A DNA stretch of 59,449 bases from an uncultured Spirochaetales bacterium (GCA_949283305.1 CASDRU010000021.1:1-59449); one strand, 5' to 3'; counted from the first letter of the stretch, positions 50,574 through 58,974 are shown. Notes: a model not told the origin generated them from the sequence alone. Numbers and translations: made by a program.

Positions 50574-51845
50574 ATGAAAAAATCTGTATTGCTGTTTCTG
50601 TCATCACTTCTCTTTATCTCATCCATTTTTTCATTCGGAGCAAAAGAAGATGAGAATACAATAGAAATATGGCACTCAAACACGGGAGCAAAGGCAGCGG
50701 CATTTGAAAATATAGTTGATAATTTCAACAGCACGCACGAAGACCTGAAGATAAATGCTGTTTATCAGGGCAGTGCAAGCGATGTGCTTACAAAGGTGAA
50801 AAGTGCTGAATCAGCTGGAGGAAAAACTCTTCCAGACATTGCCATACTGGACGCTACAAGCGCGCTTGACATGTCAAGAAGCCGCTTTCTGGTGACTCCA
50901 GAAGAGCTTGAGATTGACACATCAGCACTCCTTGACAAGGCACTTTCAGAATATTCATATAAAGATGTGCATATAGGACTTCCGTTTTCTGCCTCAGCCC
51001 TTCTGATGTACTCTAATGCTTCACTCTATGAAGAAGCAGACCTTGTTATCCCATCCACTCTGGATGAGATGACAGAGTCAGGGAAAAAGATGAAGGAGAA
51101 AACCGGAGCATATATCCTTTCATCTGTCCCATCCACATACGAGATGATCACTTTCCTCTCCTCACAGAACGGCGGGTGCTACATAACCGATAACAGAAAC
51201 GGCCATGACGGAATACCGGAAAACGTGCTCTTTGACGATAACGGAACGTTCATTTTCTTTCTTGAAAAGTGGATAGAGCTTTCTGAAACAGGTGCTCTTA
51301 ACAGCATAACAAGCGGTGCTGAGGATGAGTTCCTGACGGGAAAGACCGCATCTGTTTTCCTCTCTTCATCCAATCTTGAGAACATGATAAATAAAATCAA
51401 CGGACGCTTTGTTCTCTCTGTCTCGCCCGCTCCGCTTGTGAATGAAAATGCAACTGGAGGAGAGAATATAGGAGGAGGATATCTTGCATTCTTTTCTCAA
51501 AAGGATGGTGTGAAAAAAGCAGCTGAGTACCTTATTAGTGAAGATGTACAGCTTTATTTTGCAATGAACACAGGCTATGTTCCCGTGAACAAAAGAGTAT
51601 ATGACAATCCTCAGTGGAAGGGTTTTTTAGAGGAGAATCCCCTTTTCAGTGTTGCTCCAGAGATAATATCAGAATCATCTGACAAGGTAATGGGACTCTG
51701 GATTCCTTCTGCCTACCAGATCTACCATTCCTTCCAGAAGACCATCAAGGATGCTGTGGATAAGAAGATAAATATCAAGGAGGCAGAAGAGATTATGGCA
51801 AAGGAGATTGAAAGTGCGCTCAATGAGTACAGAAGGATTAATTGA
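50574..51845 (+). CDS. UgpB-like substrate-binding protein
   Basis: 423 residues with signal peptide MKKSVLLFLSSLLFISSIFS ending before FGAKEDE; no lipobox cysteine, so likely a periplasmic form. The early IEIWHSNTGAKAAAFENIVD and NFNSTHEDLKINAVYQGS match glycerol-3-phosphate-binding UgpB. GGGYLAFFSQKDGVKKAAEYL and GYVPVNKRVYDNP are later family motifs. Glycerol-3-phosphate, glycerophosphodiesters or a sugar are possible ligands. Its last 8 bp overlap the convergent merR-type gene. Confidence 0.88.
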   Translation: MKKSVLLFLSSLLFISSIFSFGAKEDENTIEIWHSNTGAKAAAFENIVDNFNSTHEDLKINAVYQGSASDVLTKVKSAESAGGKTLPDIAILDATSALDMSRSRFLVTPEELEIDTSALLDKALSEYSYKDVHIGLPFSASALLMYSNASLYEEADLVIPSTLDEMTESGKKMKEKTGAYILSSVPSTYEMITFLSSQNGGCYITDNRNGHDGIPENVLFDDNGTFIFFLEKWIELSETGALNSITSGAEDEFLTGKTASVFLSSSNLENMINKINGRFVLSVSPAPLVNENATGGENIGGGYLAFFSQKDGVKKAAEYLISEDVQLYFAMNTGYVPVNKRVYDNPQWKGFLEENPLFSVAPEIISESSDKVMGLWIPSAYQIYHSFQKTIKDAVDKKINIKEAEEIMAKEIESALNEYRRIN

Positions 51846-52290
51846 TAGTCTCAGAAGAGTAGAATGTACACCTGTCTTTAAATGCGCATGTGCTGCACAG
51901 CTCTCCCGGGCAAGATGTGAAATTATCTTTTGCGCTCTCAAGCTGCTTTAGCCTCCAGGACAGCTCACTGATGTATATCTCTGTCTTCTTCTTTTTCTCA
52001 AGCGCCTGAGAAAGCTTTGCCCTGTATGCCTTAATCAGCTCTTCCCTTCTTCTGTTTCCGCTCTCATCTGCCTTTTTGAGCCTGATTACCTTCTTTATCT
52101 CGTCAATGGAAAATCCAAGGCTTCTGAGTTCGATGATTCTCTTCAAGATTATTATGTCCCTCTCAGTGTAGAATCTCTGGTTCCCACTGGATCTAGAGAC
52201 CTTAATCAGATTTTCCTCCTCATAATACCTTATTGTTCTGATCGTGAGGTTCAGCTTTGCCGCTATTTCCCCTATCTTGTATTTCTTCAT
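51838..52290 (-). CDS. MerR-family regulator with C-terminal cysteine cluster
   Basis: 150 residues. N-terminal winged helix (KIGEIAAKLNLTIRTIRYYE, then EENLIKVSRSSGNQRFYTER), a dimerisation coiled coil (about 80-120), and a cysteine tail with C127, C132, C135 and C141 (SCPGELCSTCAFKDRC). A four-cysteine cluster at this place recalls the metal or Fe-S sensor loops of SoxR and metal-sensing MerR proteins, but the spacing C-x4-C-x2-C-x5-C differs from SoxR. A -10-like TAAAAT lies 6 bases before the ATG. Confidence 0.88.
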   Translation of the reverse strand: MKKYKIGEIAAKLNLTIRTIRYYEEENLIKVSRSSGNQRFYTERDIIILKRIIELRSLGFSIDEIKKVIRLKKADESGNRRREELIKAYRAKLSQALEKKKKTEIYISELSWRLKQLESAKDNFTSCPGELCSTCAFKDRCTFYSSETIN

Positions 52291-52302
52291 AGCGCTATTT
52301 TA
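52291..52302 (-). promoter_or_regulatory. -10 element 6 bases before the MerR-type gene start
   Basis: Minus strand: TAAAAT (52302-52297), then six bases and ATG at 52290, with no ribosome site. It is preceded by TTTTCTGC as in the other ctgcTA-type -10 elements of this window. The upstream -35 zone overlaps the terminator hairpin at 52311-52339. Confidence 0.4.
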
Positions 52303-52306
52303 GCAG

Positions 52307-52339
52307 AAAAATCCTCCGGAGTGGACTTCTCCGGAGGAT
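52307..52339 (-). terminator. Terminator of the large lipoprotein gene
   Basis: ATCCTCCGGA (52311-52320) and TCCGGAGGAT (52330-52339) form a perfect 10-bp stem. The A-run at 52307-52311 is the T-run on the minus strand. Confidence 0.88.
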
Positions 52340-52344
52340 GATGA

Positions 52345-55300
52345 TCACCTTATGAGGATATTCACTTCCTCTGTGTGCACAAGATTATCTGAGTCATATA
52401 TAAGGATTTCAACTTTATGCAGACCATCAGATGCCTCTGGAGAAATCCTTACTTCAGCACCCTGCCCGTTCTGCATTGCCTCAACAGCATTGTTCCTGTT
52501 CTGCCAGCTGTAGCGGCTTGAGGTGTTGCTCAAAAGGAATGTATATCCGCTGTCGACATTTCCGATGTTTATCACTGGTGTGTTTACAGTAATATCGCTG
52601 TCAGCGCTTCTTACTTCAACTCTAACATTCCCGCTTAAAGGACCGATGTTGTTTACAGCCATGTCTATATATGCATATCCGCCCTTTTCAAGCTTCTCCT
52701 CACCCTTTGCACTAAGCCCGTAGACCTTTGATGAGAGGATTACCGGGTCAAAGCGCTCTGGACCGACTGTAAAAGTCTTCTCAAATGACTTTTCAAGTCC
52801 GCTGTTGTCCCTGAAAGTGAAGACCATTGTCACTTCCTCTCCAACAGGTGCATCCTTTGAAATCTTTATCCTGTTGTCATCAGAGCTTCTCAGGCTCCTG
52901 CTCCTTCCGCTTGAGATTGTCTCAAAGTCCCATACCTTTTCAAAGCCCGATGCATATTCGCTCTCACTTGATGTGTACATCTTCAGTCCGTTTATCGCAT
53001 TGACTCCTGTGTTTTCAGCCTCAATGCGGACTGCAAACTCCTTTCCTGGATATACTTTCTCAAAGCTGTCTTTATTGTAATAGCCAATTGATGCATCAAG
53101 TCCAAGCTCAGGCTTCTTTATCTCAAATGAAATTGGCACTTTCCACTCATCATAACCGTTTGTAAGCGTGAGTGTCAGCGATGCGGTCTTCCCTTCCTCA
53201 GCATCATTTGCAATGCGGAAGGAAAGGCAGTTGGCGCTCTTGTTTGAAAGAGTGCTGCTCATCGAAACTCTCCTAAGCTCCGTACTCTGGTTCTTTCCTG
53301 ATAGAATTGTCTTTATGTTGTTCCCGCTGATTGTGCCGTAATCGTAGCTGGATCTTGTGACAATCACGCCATCTGTGTTGCTTTCAAGCGTTGCCTTAAC
53401 ACTAACACTGCTCTTCCCGCTGTTCAAAACTGCGAAATCAAGATATGCAACCTCCCCGATTTCACATATTCCGTTTCCGTTTATGGAATCAATAAGCACG
53501 CTCTTTTCAACTGAGAGCTTCGAATCCGGCTTCCTGATTACAACAGGAATTGTTCTCTCCCACACATTGATTCCATCGCTCATGCTGACCTTCACATGGG
53601 CTACAGTATTCTCTGGAGCATCATCCTTCACTTCTATCTTCATGTTCGATGAGGAAGAGAGGCTGGAAGGACTTGAGCTCGTAGTTCTCCCTTTTGCGGC
53701 AAGAAGATAATAGCCTGCCCTGATTTCGCTGTTATATTTAAATGGTCCCTTGTTAGGAATATCTATATACTCGCTGTCTGTTGAGAGTGTCCATGAAAGG
53801 TTCCTTATTCTTGCCTCTCCCGAGTTGCGCAGAGCAAAGTCAAGGGATACTGTCTCCCCCGGGCTTGCAATGCCGTCATTGTTCTCATCAGGATCGAATA
53901 TCTGATAGCGCGTGATTACTGGATTGCTTCTGACACTCACAACGGGAAGCTCGATTTCTCCGCTCCAGCCCCCTTCCGGACATCCGATTCCGGTTGCAGT
54001 CCATTTGATGACGATTGGAGTTCCTGCTTCATAATCAGGGCTGACCTTTATCTCGATTCCTCTTTCCTTTGATGTGTTTGTCGTGTCTGCAGACGAATTG
54101 AAATAATATGTGCTTACACGTCGTCCTGAGTTCCAGTAGTCCCCGCTCCTGGTTGCCTGGGAAAGAATCTGCACTCCCTTTGTCTCGGTGGTGAATGTGA
54201 TTTTAGGATTTTTGAGCGCACTCTTTCCTGTGTTCTTGAAAAGATAACCTACTCTGATTGTCTCACCCGGGTTGATTGTCTTGTCTCCATCCCCGTCAGT
54301 CTCAAGGAAATCAAATTTTTCAAGAACTATGTTTGCATCCGTGTACTTTATCGGCAGCGTGATGCTGTCTGAGGAGCTTGCTCCGAGAGGAGTTGAAAGT
54401 GTGAATGTGAGCGTGATGTTCTTTGGCTCTGTTGAGCTTCCTACTGTGAACTTGTACCTTCCCTTGCCCTCTGCATTCAGGTATCTTGTTCCATTATTCT
54501 CACTTGAAGATGATCCGTAGAGCGAGACATACTTGCCCTCTTCAATGCTTGCATAGCTTGCTCTTCCTGTATTTATCTGAATCCCTTCATCGCTCGAGCT
54601 CATTATGCTTGTAAGATTATATGCGCTGTCAGAACCATCTTTGAGCTTCCAGAGCACATCAAGAGTAATGCTCTCTCCGGGATTGATTACTCCATCCTCA
54701 TTTGCCTCATCATGAATCTTGTAGCTTACAATCTCAGCATCAAAACCTGATTTTGCAACAGGAATGCTAACAACTTTTTGGGATGTGTATTCTCCTGCGC
54801 TGACCTTGACAAGGACATCAACAGCCTCGATATCCTCTGTTACAGGAACACTTATCTGGTAGCGGTTATCAGGCATGTTGCGTTCAAAATAACTGTCATT
54901 TATGTTATCTCTTGAGCGTACGACAGATGAGTCCTCTCCTGCCGCAATAAGCATCCTTGAAGAATAGACATAGTTCTCATAACTATCCGGAGAACCTATC
55001 TTTTCCAGCTTTGCTTCCTCACTCAGACACTCGACAGAGACCTTCAAGTCTGCACTGATCGTTCCTGTATTCATAATAAGAGGATAGAAATTGACGGTCT
55101 CACCGTAATTGAGCTTTCCGTTCTTATCCCCATTGAGGTCCTGGATTATATAATCCGTATCAAAACTGACATACTGGGCATAAAGTGTCTTATCAAGCAG
55201 GTCTAGAGCGCTTGCAGGATTATCTGAGTTGTACAGCTCAGAGTCTGAAGAATACCCGCTTTCTGTGCTGTATCCGAGGATTATATACCCCTCATCATCT

Positions 55301-56097
55301 GGAGACGGGATATCAATTAAATCAGATAGCTCTGCTTCGTATGTATGAACCTCGCTATCTCCGCCAATTCCATTGTAGCTGTAGCTTACAGGAATTGAGA
55401 TATTTACATCAAATGCATTTCCAAATGGGACAGAAAGAGGATAGCTGTCAAGATTGCTGATGCTCTCTCCGCTTTCGTTGCTGACATCCTTGATTATCAC
55501 GGAATCAGAAAGGTAGCCATATATGTCGCTTTCTATATCGACATACCTTCCCTCTATCTCTGAGCGGGAAAGGGAGCGTGTGACTTCCTCTGAACCAGCT
55601 TTATATATGACAGGAACATCGATTGAGAAATAATCATCACCCCATGAAAGAGCATTCCATGAATCTTCTGCATCCAGGAATCTTGTAATGTAGTTTTCAA
55701 ATTCTGTGGAAAGATTATTTATTCTGTATTCATAAAGCGCATCAATATCCGCATTGTACTTATCTCTGGCCCTGTCCATCTCCTCTTCAAGTTTCTCACC
55801 CTCAGATGCAACTTTTTCAAACTCGCTCCAGCTTGAGACCTTCTCCAGCTTCGCCTCAAGGTTTTCTTCTTTTCTGTCAAGCTGGTTTCTCTTGTTCTGA
55901 TAGCTCCTGTCCAGCTTTTCAATCTCGCTGTAAAAAGAGACATTATATTTCTCGACCATGCTCTGGATTTTTTCCAGAGCCTCTCCTTTTGTAAGGCTTA
56001 CCAGGATTTTATCAAACTCTTCAGATGCATTGAAACCGCATGATGAGAGTACTAAAAGGCACAGCAGCCCTAAAAGCAAAAACAATTTCTTCCTCAT
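52345..56097 (-). CDS. Large lipoprotein with tandem CARDB-like domains and Ca-loop motifs
   Basis: 1250 residues. Lipobox LVLSSC with Cys20; a charged helical, coiled-coil region (about 35-130, YQNKRNQLDRKEENLEAKLE); a domain with a Flg_new/InlB-B-like patch near 262-312 (GYIILGYSTESG, LDKTLYAQYV). Then seven beta-sandwich repeats follow. Five open with EF-hand-like calcium loops: LNGDKNGKLNYGE (321), DEANEDGVINPGE (463), DGDGDKTINPGE (601), DPDENNDGIASPGE (735), SINGNGICEIGE (871). Two more are degenerate, near 1008 (NKDSFEKVYPGKE) and 1127. Each is followed by a strand and an xNTG/xNSG turn as in CARDB/DUF11-type adhesion domains. Spacing is about 135-143 residues. Likely surface or periplasmic; own terminator. 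The role is unknown. Confidence 0.85.
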   Translation of the reverse strand: MRKKLFLLLGLLCLLVLSSCGFNASEEFDKILVSLTKGEALEKIQSMVEKYNVSFYSEIEKLDRSYQNKRNQLDRKEENLEAKLEKVSSWSEFEKVASEGEKLEEEMDRARDKYNADIDALYEYRINNLSTEFENYITRFLDAEDSWNALSWGDDYFSIDVPVIYKAGSEEVTRSLSRSEIEGRYVDIESDIYGYLSDSVIIKDVSNESGESISNLDSYPLSVPFGNAFDVNISIPVSYSYNGIGGDSEVHTYEAELSDLIDIPSPDDEGYIILGYSTESGYSSDSELYNSDNPASALDLLDKTLYAQYVSFDTDYIIQDLNGDKNGKLNYGETVNFYPLIMNTGTISADLKVSVECLSEEAKLEKIGSPDSYENYVYSSRMLIAAGEDSSVVRSRDNINDSYFERNMPDNRYQISVPVTEDIEAVDVLVKVSAGEYTSQKVVSIPVAKSGFDAEIVSYKIHDEANEDGVINPGESITLDVLWKLKDGSDSAYNLTSIMSSSDEGIQINTGRASYASIEEGKYVSLYGSSSSENNGTRYLNAEGKGRYKFTVGSSTEPKNITLTFTLSTPLGASSSDSITLPIKYTDANIVLEKFDFLETDGDGDKTINPGETIRVGYLFKNTGKSALKNPKITFTTETKGVQILSQATRSGDYWNSGRRVSTYYFNSSADTTNTSKERGIEIKVSPDYEAGTPIVIKWTATGIGCPEGGWSGEIELPVVSVRSNPVITRYQIFDPDENNDGIASPGETVSLDFALRNSGEARIRNLSWTLSTDSEYIDIPNKGPFKYNSEIRAGYYLLAAKGRTTSSSPSSLSSSSNMKIEVKDDAPENTVAHVKVSMSDGINVWERTIPVVIRKPDSKLSVEKSVLIDSINGNGICEIGEVAYLDFAVLNSGKSSVSVKATLESNTDGVIVTRSSYDYGTISGNNIKTILSGKNQSTELRRVSMSSTLSNKSANCLSFRIANDAEEGKTASLTLTLTNGYDEWKVPISFEIKKPELGLDASIGYYNKDSFEKVYPGKEFAVRIEAENTGVNAINGLKMYTSSESEYASGFEKVWDFETISSGRSRSLRSSDDNRIKISKDAPVGEEVTMVFTFRDNSGLEKSFEKTFTVGPERFDPVILSSKVYGLSAKGEEKLEKGGYAYIDMAVNNIGPLSGNVRVEVRSADSDITVNTPVINIGNVDSGYTFLLSNTSSRYSWQNRNNAVEAMQNGQGAEVRISPEASDGLHKVEILIYDSDNLVHTEEVNILIR

Positions 56098-56222
56098 AAA
56101 ATGCTCCTGAAAAAAATTATTTCACATGAATTGGGCATCAGCAAGTGAGAATAAATAATTAGAAAAAACAATAATCTGAATTCATTTTTGTCCAACCTGC
56201 TGAAAGAATCTTCTTGTAAGGT

Positions 56223-56870
56223 ATGGAAGCATGTGAAAAGAAAGAAGACGCAAGAGAAAAAATCGGAAGACTCGGAATAAGGGCATTAAGCGACAAGGAG
56301 CTTTTAATGCTGCTGATCCAGAACGGAAGCAGGACAAGGAGTCTTGAGGAGATAAGCTCTGATGTGCTTGCACTCCTTGACAGAAAATCATCGATAATGT
56401 TCTCAGAGCTCAGTGCGATAAACGGACTGTCGAATGCAAAAGCATCAATCATCGCAGCCTCTTTAGAACTTGGAAGAAGAAGGATTGCAAAGCAGAGCGT
56501 GCAGATAAAGAGTCCTGAGGATGTTTATAACTCAATAAGACATTACTCGGACAGAAGCCAGGAGCATCTTATAGTAGTTGCTTTAAACGGTGCTCATGAG
56601 ATTATATACACAGAGACCGTTACAGTCGGCCTTGTAAATATGACGATAGTGCACCCCAGAGAAGTCTTCTCAAATGCGATTGAGAAAAGAGCCAGTGCGA
56701 TAATAATTGCTCATAACCATCCATCAGGCCGTCTTAATCCAAGCAGTGAGGATATCGACATGACAAGGAAAATCGTGAAAGCCGGTTCCATTTTGGGAAT
56801 TTCTGTTCTCGATCACCTCATAATCTCGAGTGCTGGCTATCTGAGCTTTAAGGCTAAAGGCCTGATTTAG
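56223..56870 (+). CDS. radC: RadC family protein (JAB/MPN domain)
   Basis: 215 residues. N-terminal helix-hairpin-helix part (SAINGLSNAKASIIAASLEL) and a JAMM metalloprotease-like domain with HNHPSGRLNPSSEDID, the conserved HxHPSG-x8-D zinc motif. Despite its name the family has no proven role in repair. Start at 56223 lacks a clear ribosome site. It marks the border between the chromosome-like genes to the left and the accessory stretch to the right; RadC homologues are often found near mobile DNA. Confidence 0.92.
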   Translation: MEACEKKEDAREKIGRLGIRALSDKELLMLLIQNGSRTRSLEEISSDVLALLDRKSSIMFSELSAINGLSNAKASIIAASLELGRRRIAKQSVQIKSPEDVYNSIRHYSDRSQEHLIVVALNGAHEIIYTETVTVGLVNMTIVHPREVFSNAIEKRASAIIIAHNHPSGRLNPSSEDIDMTRKIVKAGSILGISVLDHLIISSAGYLSFKAKGLI

Positions 56871-56882
56871 TCAATGTTAAAA

Positions 56883-56919
56883 AACAGAAAACATATTAAT
56901 ATATCGCAATTGCTCTTCT
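56883..56919 (+). repeat. 37-bp direct repeat, copy 1
   Basis: Begins AACAGAAAACATATTAATAT and ends CGCAATTGCTCTTCT. Recurs at 57644-57680 with two mismatches (35 of 37), so the two copies bracket the BrnTA module. Confidence 0.9.
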
Positions 56920-56986
56920 CAATCACTTGGTATTCATGGACAACGGGTGTTACTCGATTATGAAATATGGGCTGATATAAATATAT

Positions 56987-57014
56987 TTGCAATAATTCTT
57001 AATTATATTATAAT
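56987..57014 (+). promoter_or_regulatory. brnTA promoter
   Basis: TTGCAA (56987-56992), 16-bp spacer, TATAAT (57009-57014), then aaggagg before ATG 57027. BrnA normally represses its operon at the promoter; no clear dyad could be singled out. Confidence 0.55.
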
Positions 57015-57026
57015 GAAGGAGGATGA

Positions 57027-57335
57027 ATGTACAGAAACATCTCGTTTTCATGGGATGCGAATAAGAACCGTGCGAACAAACGGAAGCATTCCATTTCATT
57101 CGAGGAGGCGCTGACAGTGTTCTACGATGAGGATGCATTGCTGATATCCGATGATAATCATTCACTTGAAGAAGACCGCTTCGTGATGATGGGAAGGAAT
57201 AGCCAATTCCGGATCTTAATTGTCTGCCACTGCTATCGCAAAGATGATGAGGAGATCAGGATTATATCAGCTCGCAAGGCGAACAATGAAGAAAGAAAAC
57301 AATACGAAAACCAGTTGGGCAGGAGATGGAAATGA
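57027..57335 (+). CDS. brnT: BrnT-family ribonuclease toxin
   Basis: 102 residues. FSWDANKNRANKRKHSISFE, then EALTVFYDEDALLISDDNH and EEIRIISARKANNEERKQYE are the BrnT hallmarks; the RelE-like fold cleaves RNA. Toxin first, antitoxin second with a 4-bp type overlap is the usual BrnTA order. The frame is intact. Confidence 0.92.
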   Translation: MYRNISFSWDANKNRANKRKHSISFEEALTVFYDEDALLISDDNHSLEEDRFVMMGRNSQFRILIVCHCYRKDDEEIRIISARKANNEERKQYENQLGRRWK

Positions 57336-57544
57336 AGGATAATTACGATTTCAGCAAAGGCATAAAGAATCCATATGCGAAGAAGCTCAAGAAGCAGATT
57401 ACAATACGCATCGATGCAGATGCAATAGAATATTTCAAAGAACAGGCAACCGATGTCGGGATATCCTATCAGAATCTCATCAATCTTTATCTCAGGGACT
57501 GTGCAGAGAAAAAGAGGAGACTTTCGTTATCATGGGAAAAATAA
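57332..57544 (+). CDS. brnA: BrnA-family antitoxin
   Basis: 70 residues from ATG 57332 (aggag at about 8 bases); ATG 57326 is an alternative. Contains the ribbon-helix-helix DNA-binding fold KKQITIRIDADAIEYFKEQA and GISYQNLINLYLRDCAE. It neutralises BrnT and represses the operon. Confidence 0.9.
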   Translation: MKDNYDFSKGIKNPYAKKLKKQITIRIDADAIEYFKEQATDVGISYQNLINLYLRDCAEKKRRLSLSWEK

Positions 57545-57643
57545 GCTATAGCCACAACAAATCCAGTTTGGTAGTAGTTTGACATTCTTCATTGATTGTA
57601 TTTTTCTGCAAAAATGCATCTACTATTAATCTTAAATGATGGG

Positions 57644-57680
57644 AACAGAAAGCATGTTAATATATCGCAATTGCTCTTCT
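57644..57680 (+). repeat. 37-bp direct repeat, copy 2
   Basis: Second copy of the repeat at 56883, differing at two A/G positions, and joined directly to the left end of the longer repeat at 57685. Confidence 0.9.
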
Positions 57681-57684
57681 TGAT

Positions 57685-57929
57685 CATTTGATGTTTACAC
57701 TTTTGATACAATCGGGATTTTGAGGCATATCTCTGCAACTAAGGAGATTTTGACATTATTCTTTTTATTATAAGAAATTACAAATCAGGCATTATCTTTA
57801 GATAAGCACCGCTATAGAGATTTACAAGAAGATGCAAAGGAATAAAATCTACCCCCTCCTGTGCTTTTTAATTCTTTAGCCACCCCTATGGGTATTTTCG
57901 TTTCATTGTGTGAATTTCGTTTCAGGGTT
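57685..57929 (+). repeat. About 245-bp direct repeat, copy A
   Basis: Starts CATTTGATGTTTACACTTTT and continues GATACAATCGGGATT; ends TTCTTTAGCCACCCCTATGG plus GTATTTTCGTTTCATTGTG...TTTCAGGGTT. It matches 58943-59187 at both ends almost perfectly and less well in the middle. No ORF is visible within it. This and copy 1/2 of the short repeat fill the 427-bp gap between brnA and the next gene. Confidence 0.85.
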
Positions 57930-57971
57930 CAATTTGAGTGAGGCGGAGCATATCTACCCCACCTCTTTCCG

Positions 57972-58298
57972 TCACACATCTCCGAAGATATGCTCCGGAG
58001 TCCCTTCCGGCCAGCTGCTGAAATCCGCAGGCTCAATCCTGAGGAGCTCTTCTTTGTAGTCCCCGTACTTAACCCCGCCGATTACCAGATCATCCTCTGA
58101 AGGGACAAGTTCAAGAATCTCTCCTGTCCTCAGATTCTGGCCGCAATAAGCCGTTCCGACAACAAGCCGCTCATCAGGCTCCAGCTTCATCAGAAGCTCC
58201 TTGGCCTTCGTCAGTGCCTAACGCACATCAAGATAGCACCATGTCCAGGTGCCATCATTGTTTCCAAACTCGACACAATTCGCAGTGCTGATATGATA
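57972..58298 (-). pseudogene. Unrecognised gene remnant with in-frame TAG
   Basis: The minus strand reads ISTANCVEFGNNDGTWTWCY, LDVR, then TAG (58220-58218), then ALTKAKELLMKLEPDERLVV and on without interruption to PEGTPEHIFGDV and a stop at 57972. The downstream part from ATG 58190 could be made as a 72-residue protein. The continuous frame on both sides of the TAG and the lack of a start codon at the 5' end suggest a truncated, nonsense-mutated gene. Its family is not recognised. It lies between repeat copy A and the DUF4258/YgiT-type module. Confidence 0.5.
58270..58297 (+). promoter_or_regulatory. Promoter of the DUF4258/YgiT-type module
   Basis: TCGACA (58270-58275), 16-bp spacer, TATGAT (58292-58297), about 40 bp before ATG 58338, which has an agaggga site. 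Confidence 0.4.
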
Positions 58299-58337
58299 TT
58301 ATTGACTTAAGTAAGCAAAACTCCAAAGAGGGAATTA

Positions 58338-58643
58338 ATGGATATAGAAAGAATCAAAGAGCTATCAACTGCTAGGCGGATAAGGTGGTCAGCTCATGTT
58401 GCTCAACGGATGATGGAAAGATCCATCTCGAGATCTGATGTGCTAAGCGCAATATGCTCAGGAGAGATTATAGAAGACTATCCAGAAGATTTTCCTCTCC
58501 CAAGTTGCCTCATATTGGGGATAGTCAATAAAAAACCAATACATGTTGTGGTTGCACAAGATGAAGAAGAAATTGTTATAATATCAGTGTATCGGCCCAA
58601 TCTAAATAAATTTGAGCCAGATTTCAGGACAAGGAGGAAATAA
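58338..58643 (+). CDS. DUF4258-domain toxin-like protein
   Basis: 101 residues: IRWSAHVAQRMMERSISRSD, then VLSAICSGEIIEDYPED and VAQDEEEIVIISVYRPN, the pattern of DUF4258 proteins, a RelE-like small fold. It is followed after one base by a YgiT-type zinc-finger protein, the common toxin-antitoxin order. No experimentally based function can be claimed from sequence. Confidence 0.87.
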   Translation: MDIERIKELSTARRIRWSAHVAQRMMERSISRSDVLSAICSGEIIEDYPEDFPLPSCLILGIVNKKPIHVVVAQDEEEIVIISVYRPNLNKFEPDFRTRRK

Positions 58644-58644
58644 T

Positions 58645-58869
58645 ATGTGTTCATATTGCCGCGGAAAAGAACTCAAGGAATCTACAACAACATATGTAGC
58701 TGTACTCGGTGAGTATACAATCATCATCAAGAATGTTCCTTGTCTGGAATGCGTCCAATGCGGAGAGAAATATTATACCGACGAGGTTATGCAGAATATC
58801 GAGAGAATTGCAACGAAGGCAAAGGAACTGAATAGCGAGTTCTTTGTAGCTGAATATAAAGCGGCATGA
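58645..58869 (+). CDS. YgiT/MqsA-type zinc-finger antitoxin-like protein
   Basis: 74 residues from ATG 58645 with aaggagg before it. CSYCRGKELK and CLECVQCGEKYYTDEVMQNI give two CxxC pairs that bind zinc, as in the N-terminal domain of MqsA. The C-terminal helix-turn-helix of full MqsA is missing, so it is the short YgiT-type form that neutralises DUF4258 partners. Confidence 0.88.
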   Translation: MCSYCRGKELKESTTTYVAVLGEYTIIIKNVPCLECVQCGEKYYTDEVMQNIERIATKAKELNSEFFVAEYKAA

Positions 58870-58912
58870 AGGCTAGCCACTTTTGCTGAATTTAGTCCCT
58901 CTGAAAGTTTCG

Positions 58913-58974
58913 CCCGATTGTATCATCAAGAGCGTTCAAACACATTTGATGTTTACACTTTTGATACAATCGGG
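58913..58974. repeat. 13-bp perfect inverted repeat at the edge of repeat copy B
   Basis: CCCGATTGTATCA (58913-58925) and TGATACAATCGGG (58962-58974) are exact reverse complements, 36 bp apart. The right arm is part of the 245-bp repeat; the left arm is not present at copy A. It could be a terminator-like structure for the preceding module or a recombination junction. Confidence 0.75.

Noticed and set aside
58211-58226. GCCTAAC at 58215-58221 looked like an integron attC core (RYYYAAC) among toxin-antitoxin modules.
   Set aside because: No matching GTTRRRY core lies at a suitable distance, the repeats between modules lack attC structure, and no integrase is present in the window.
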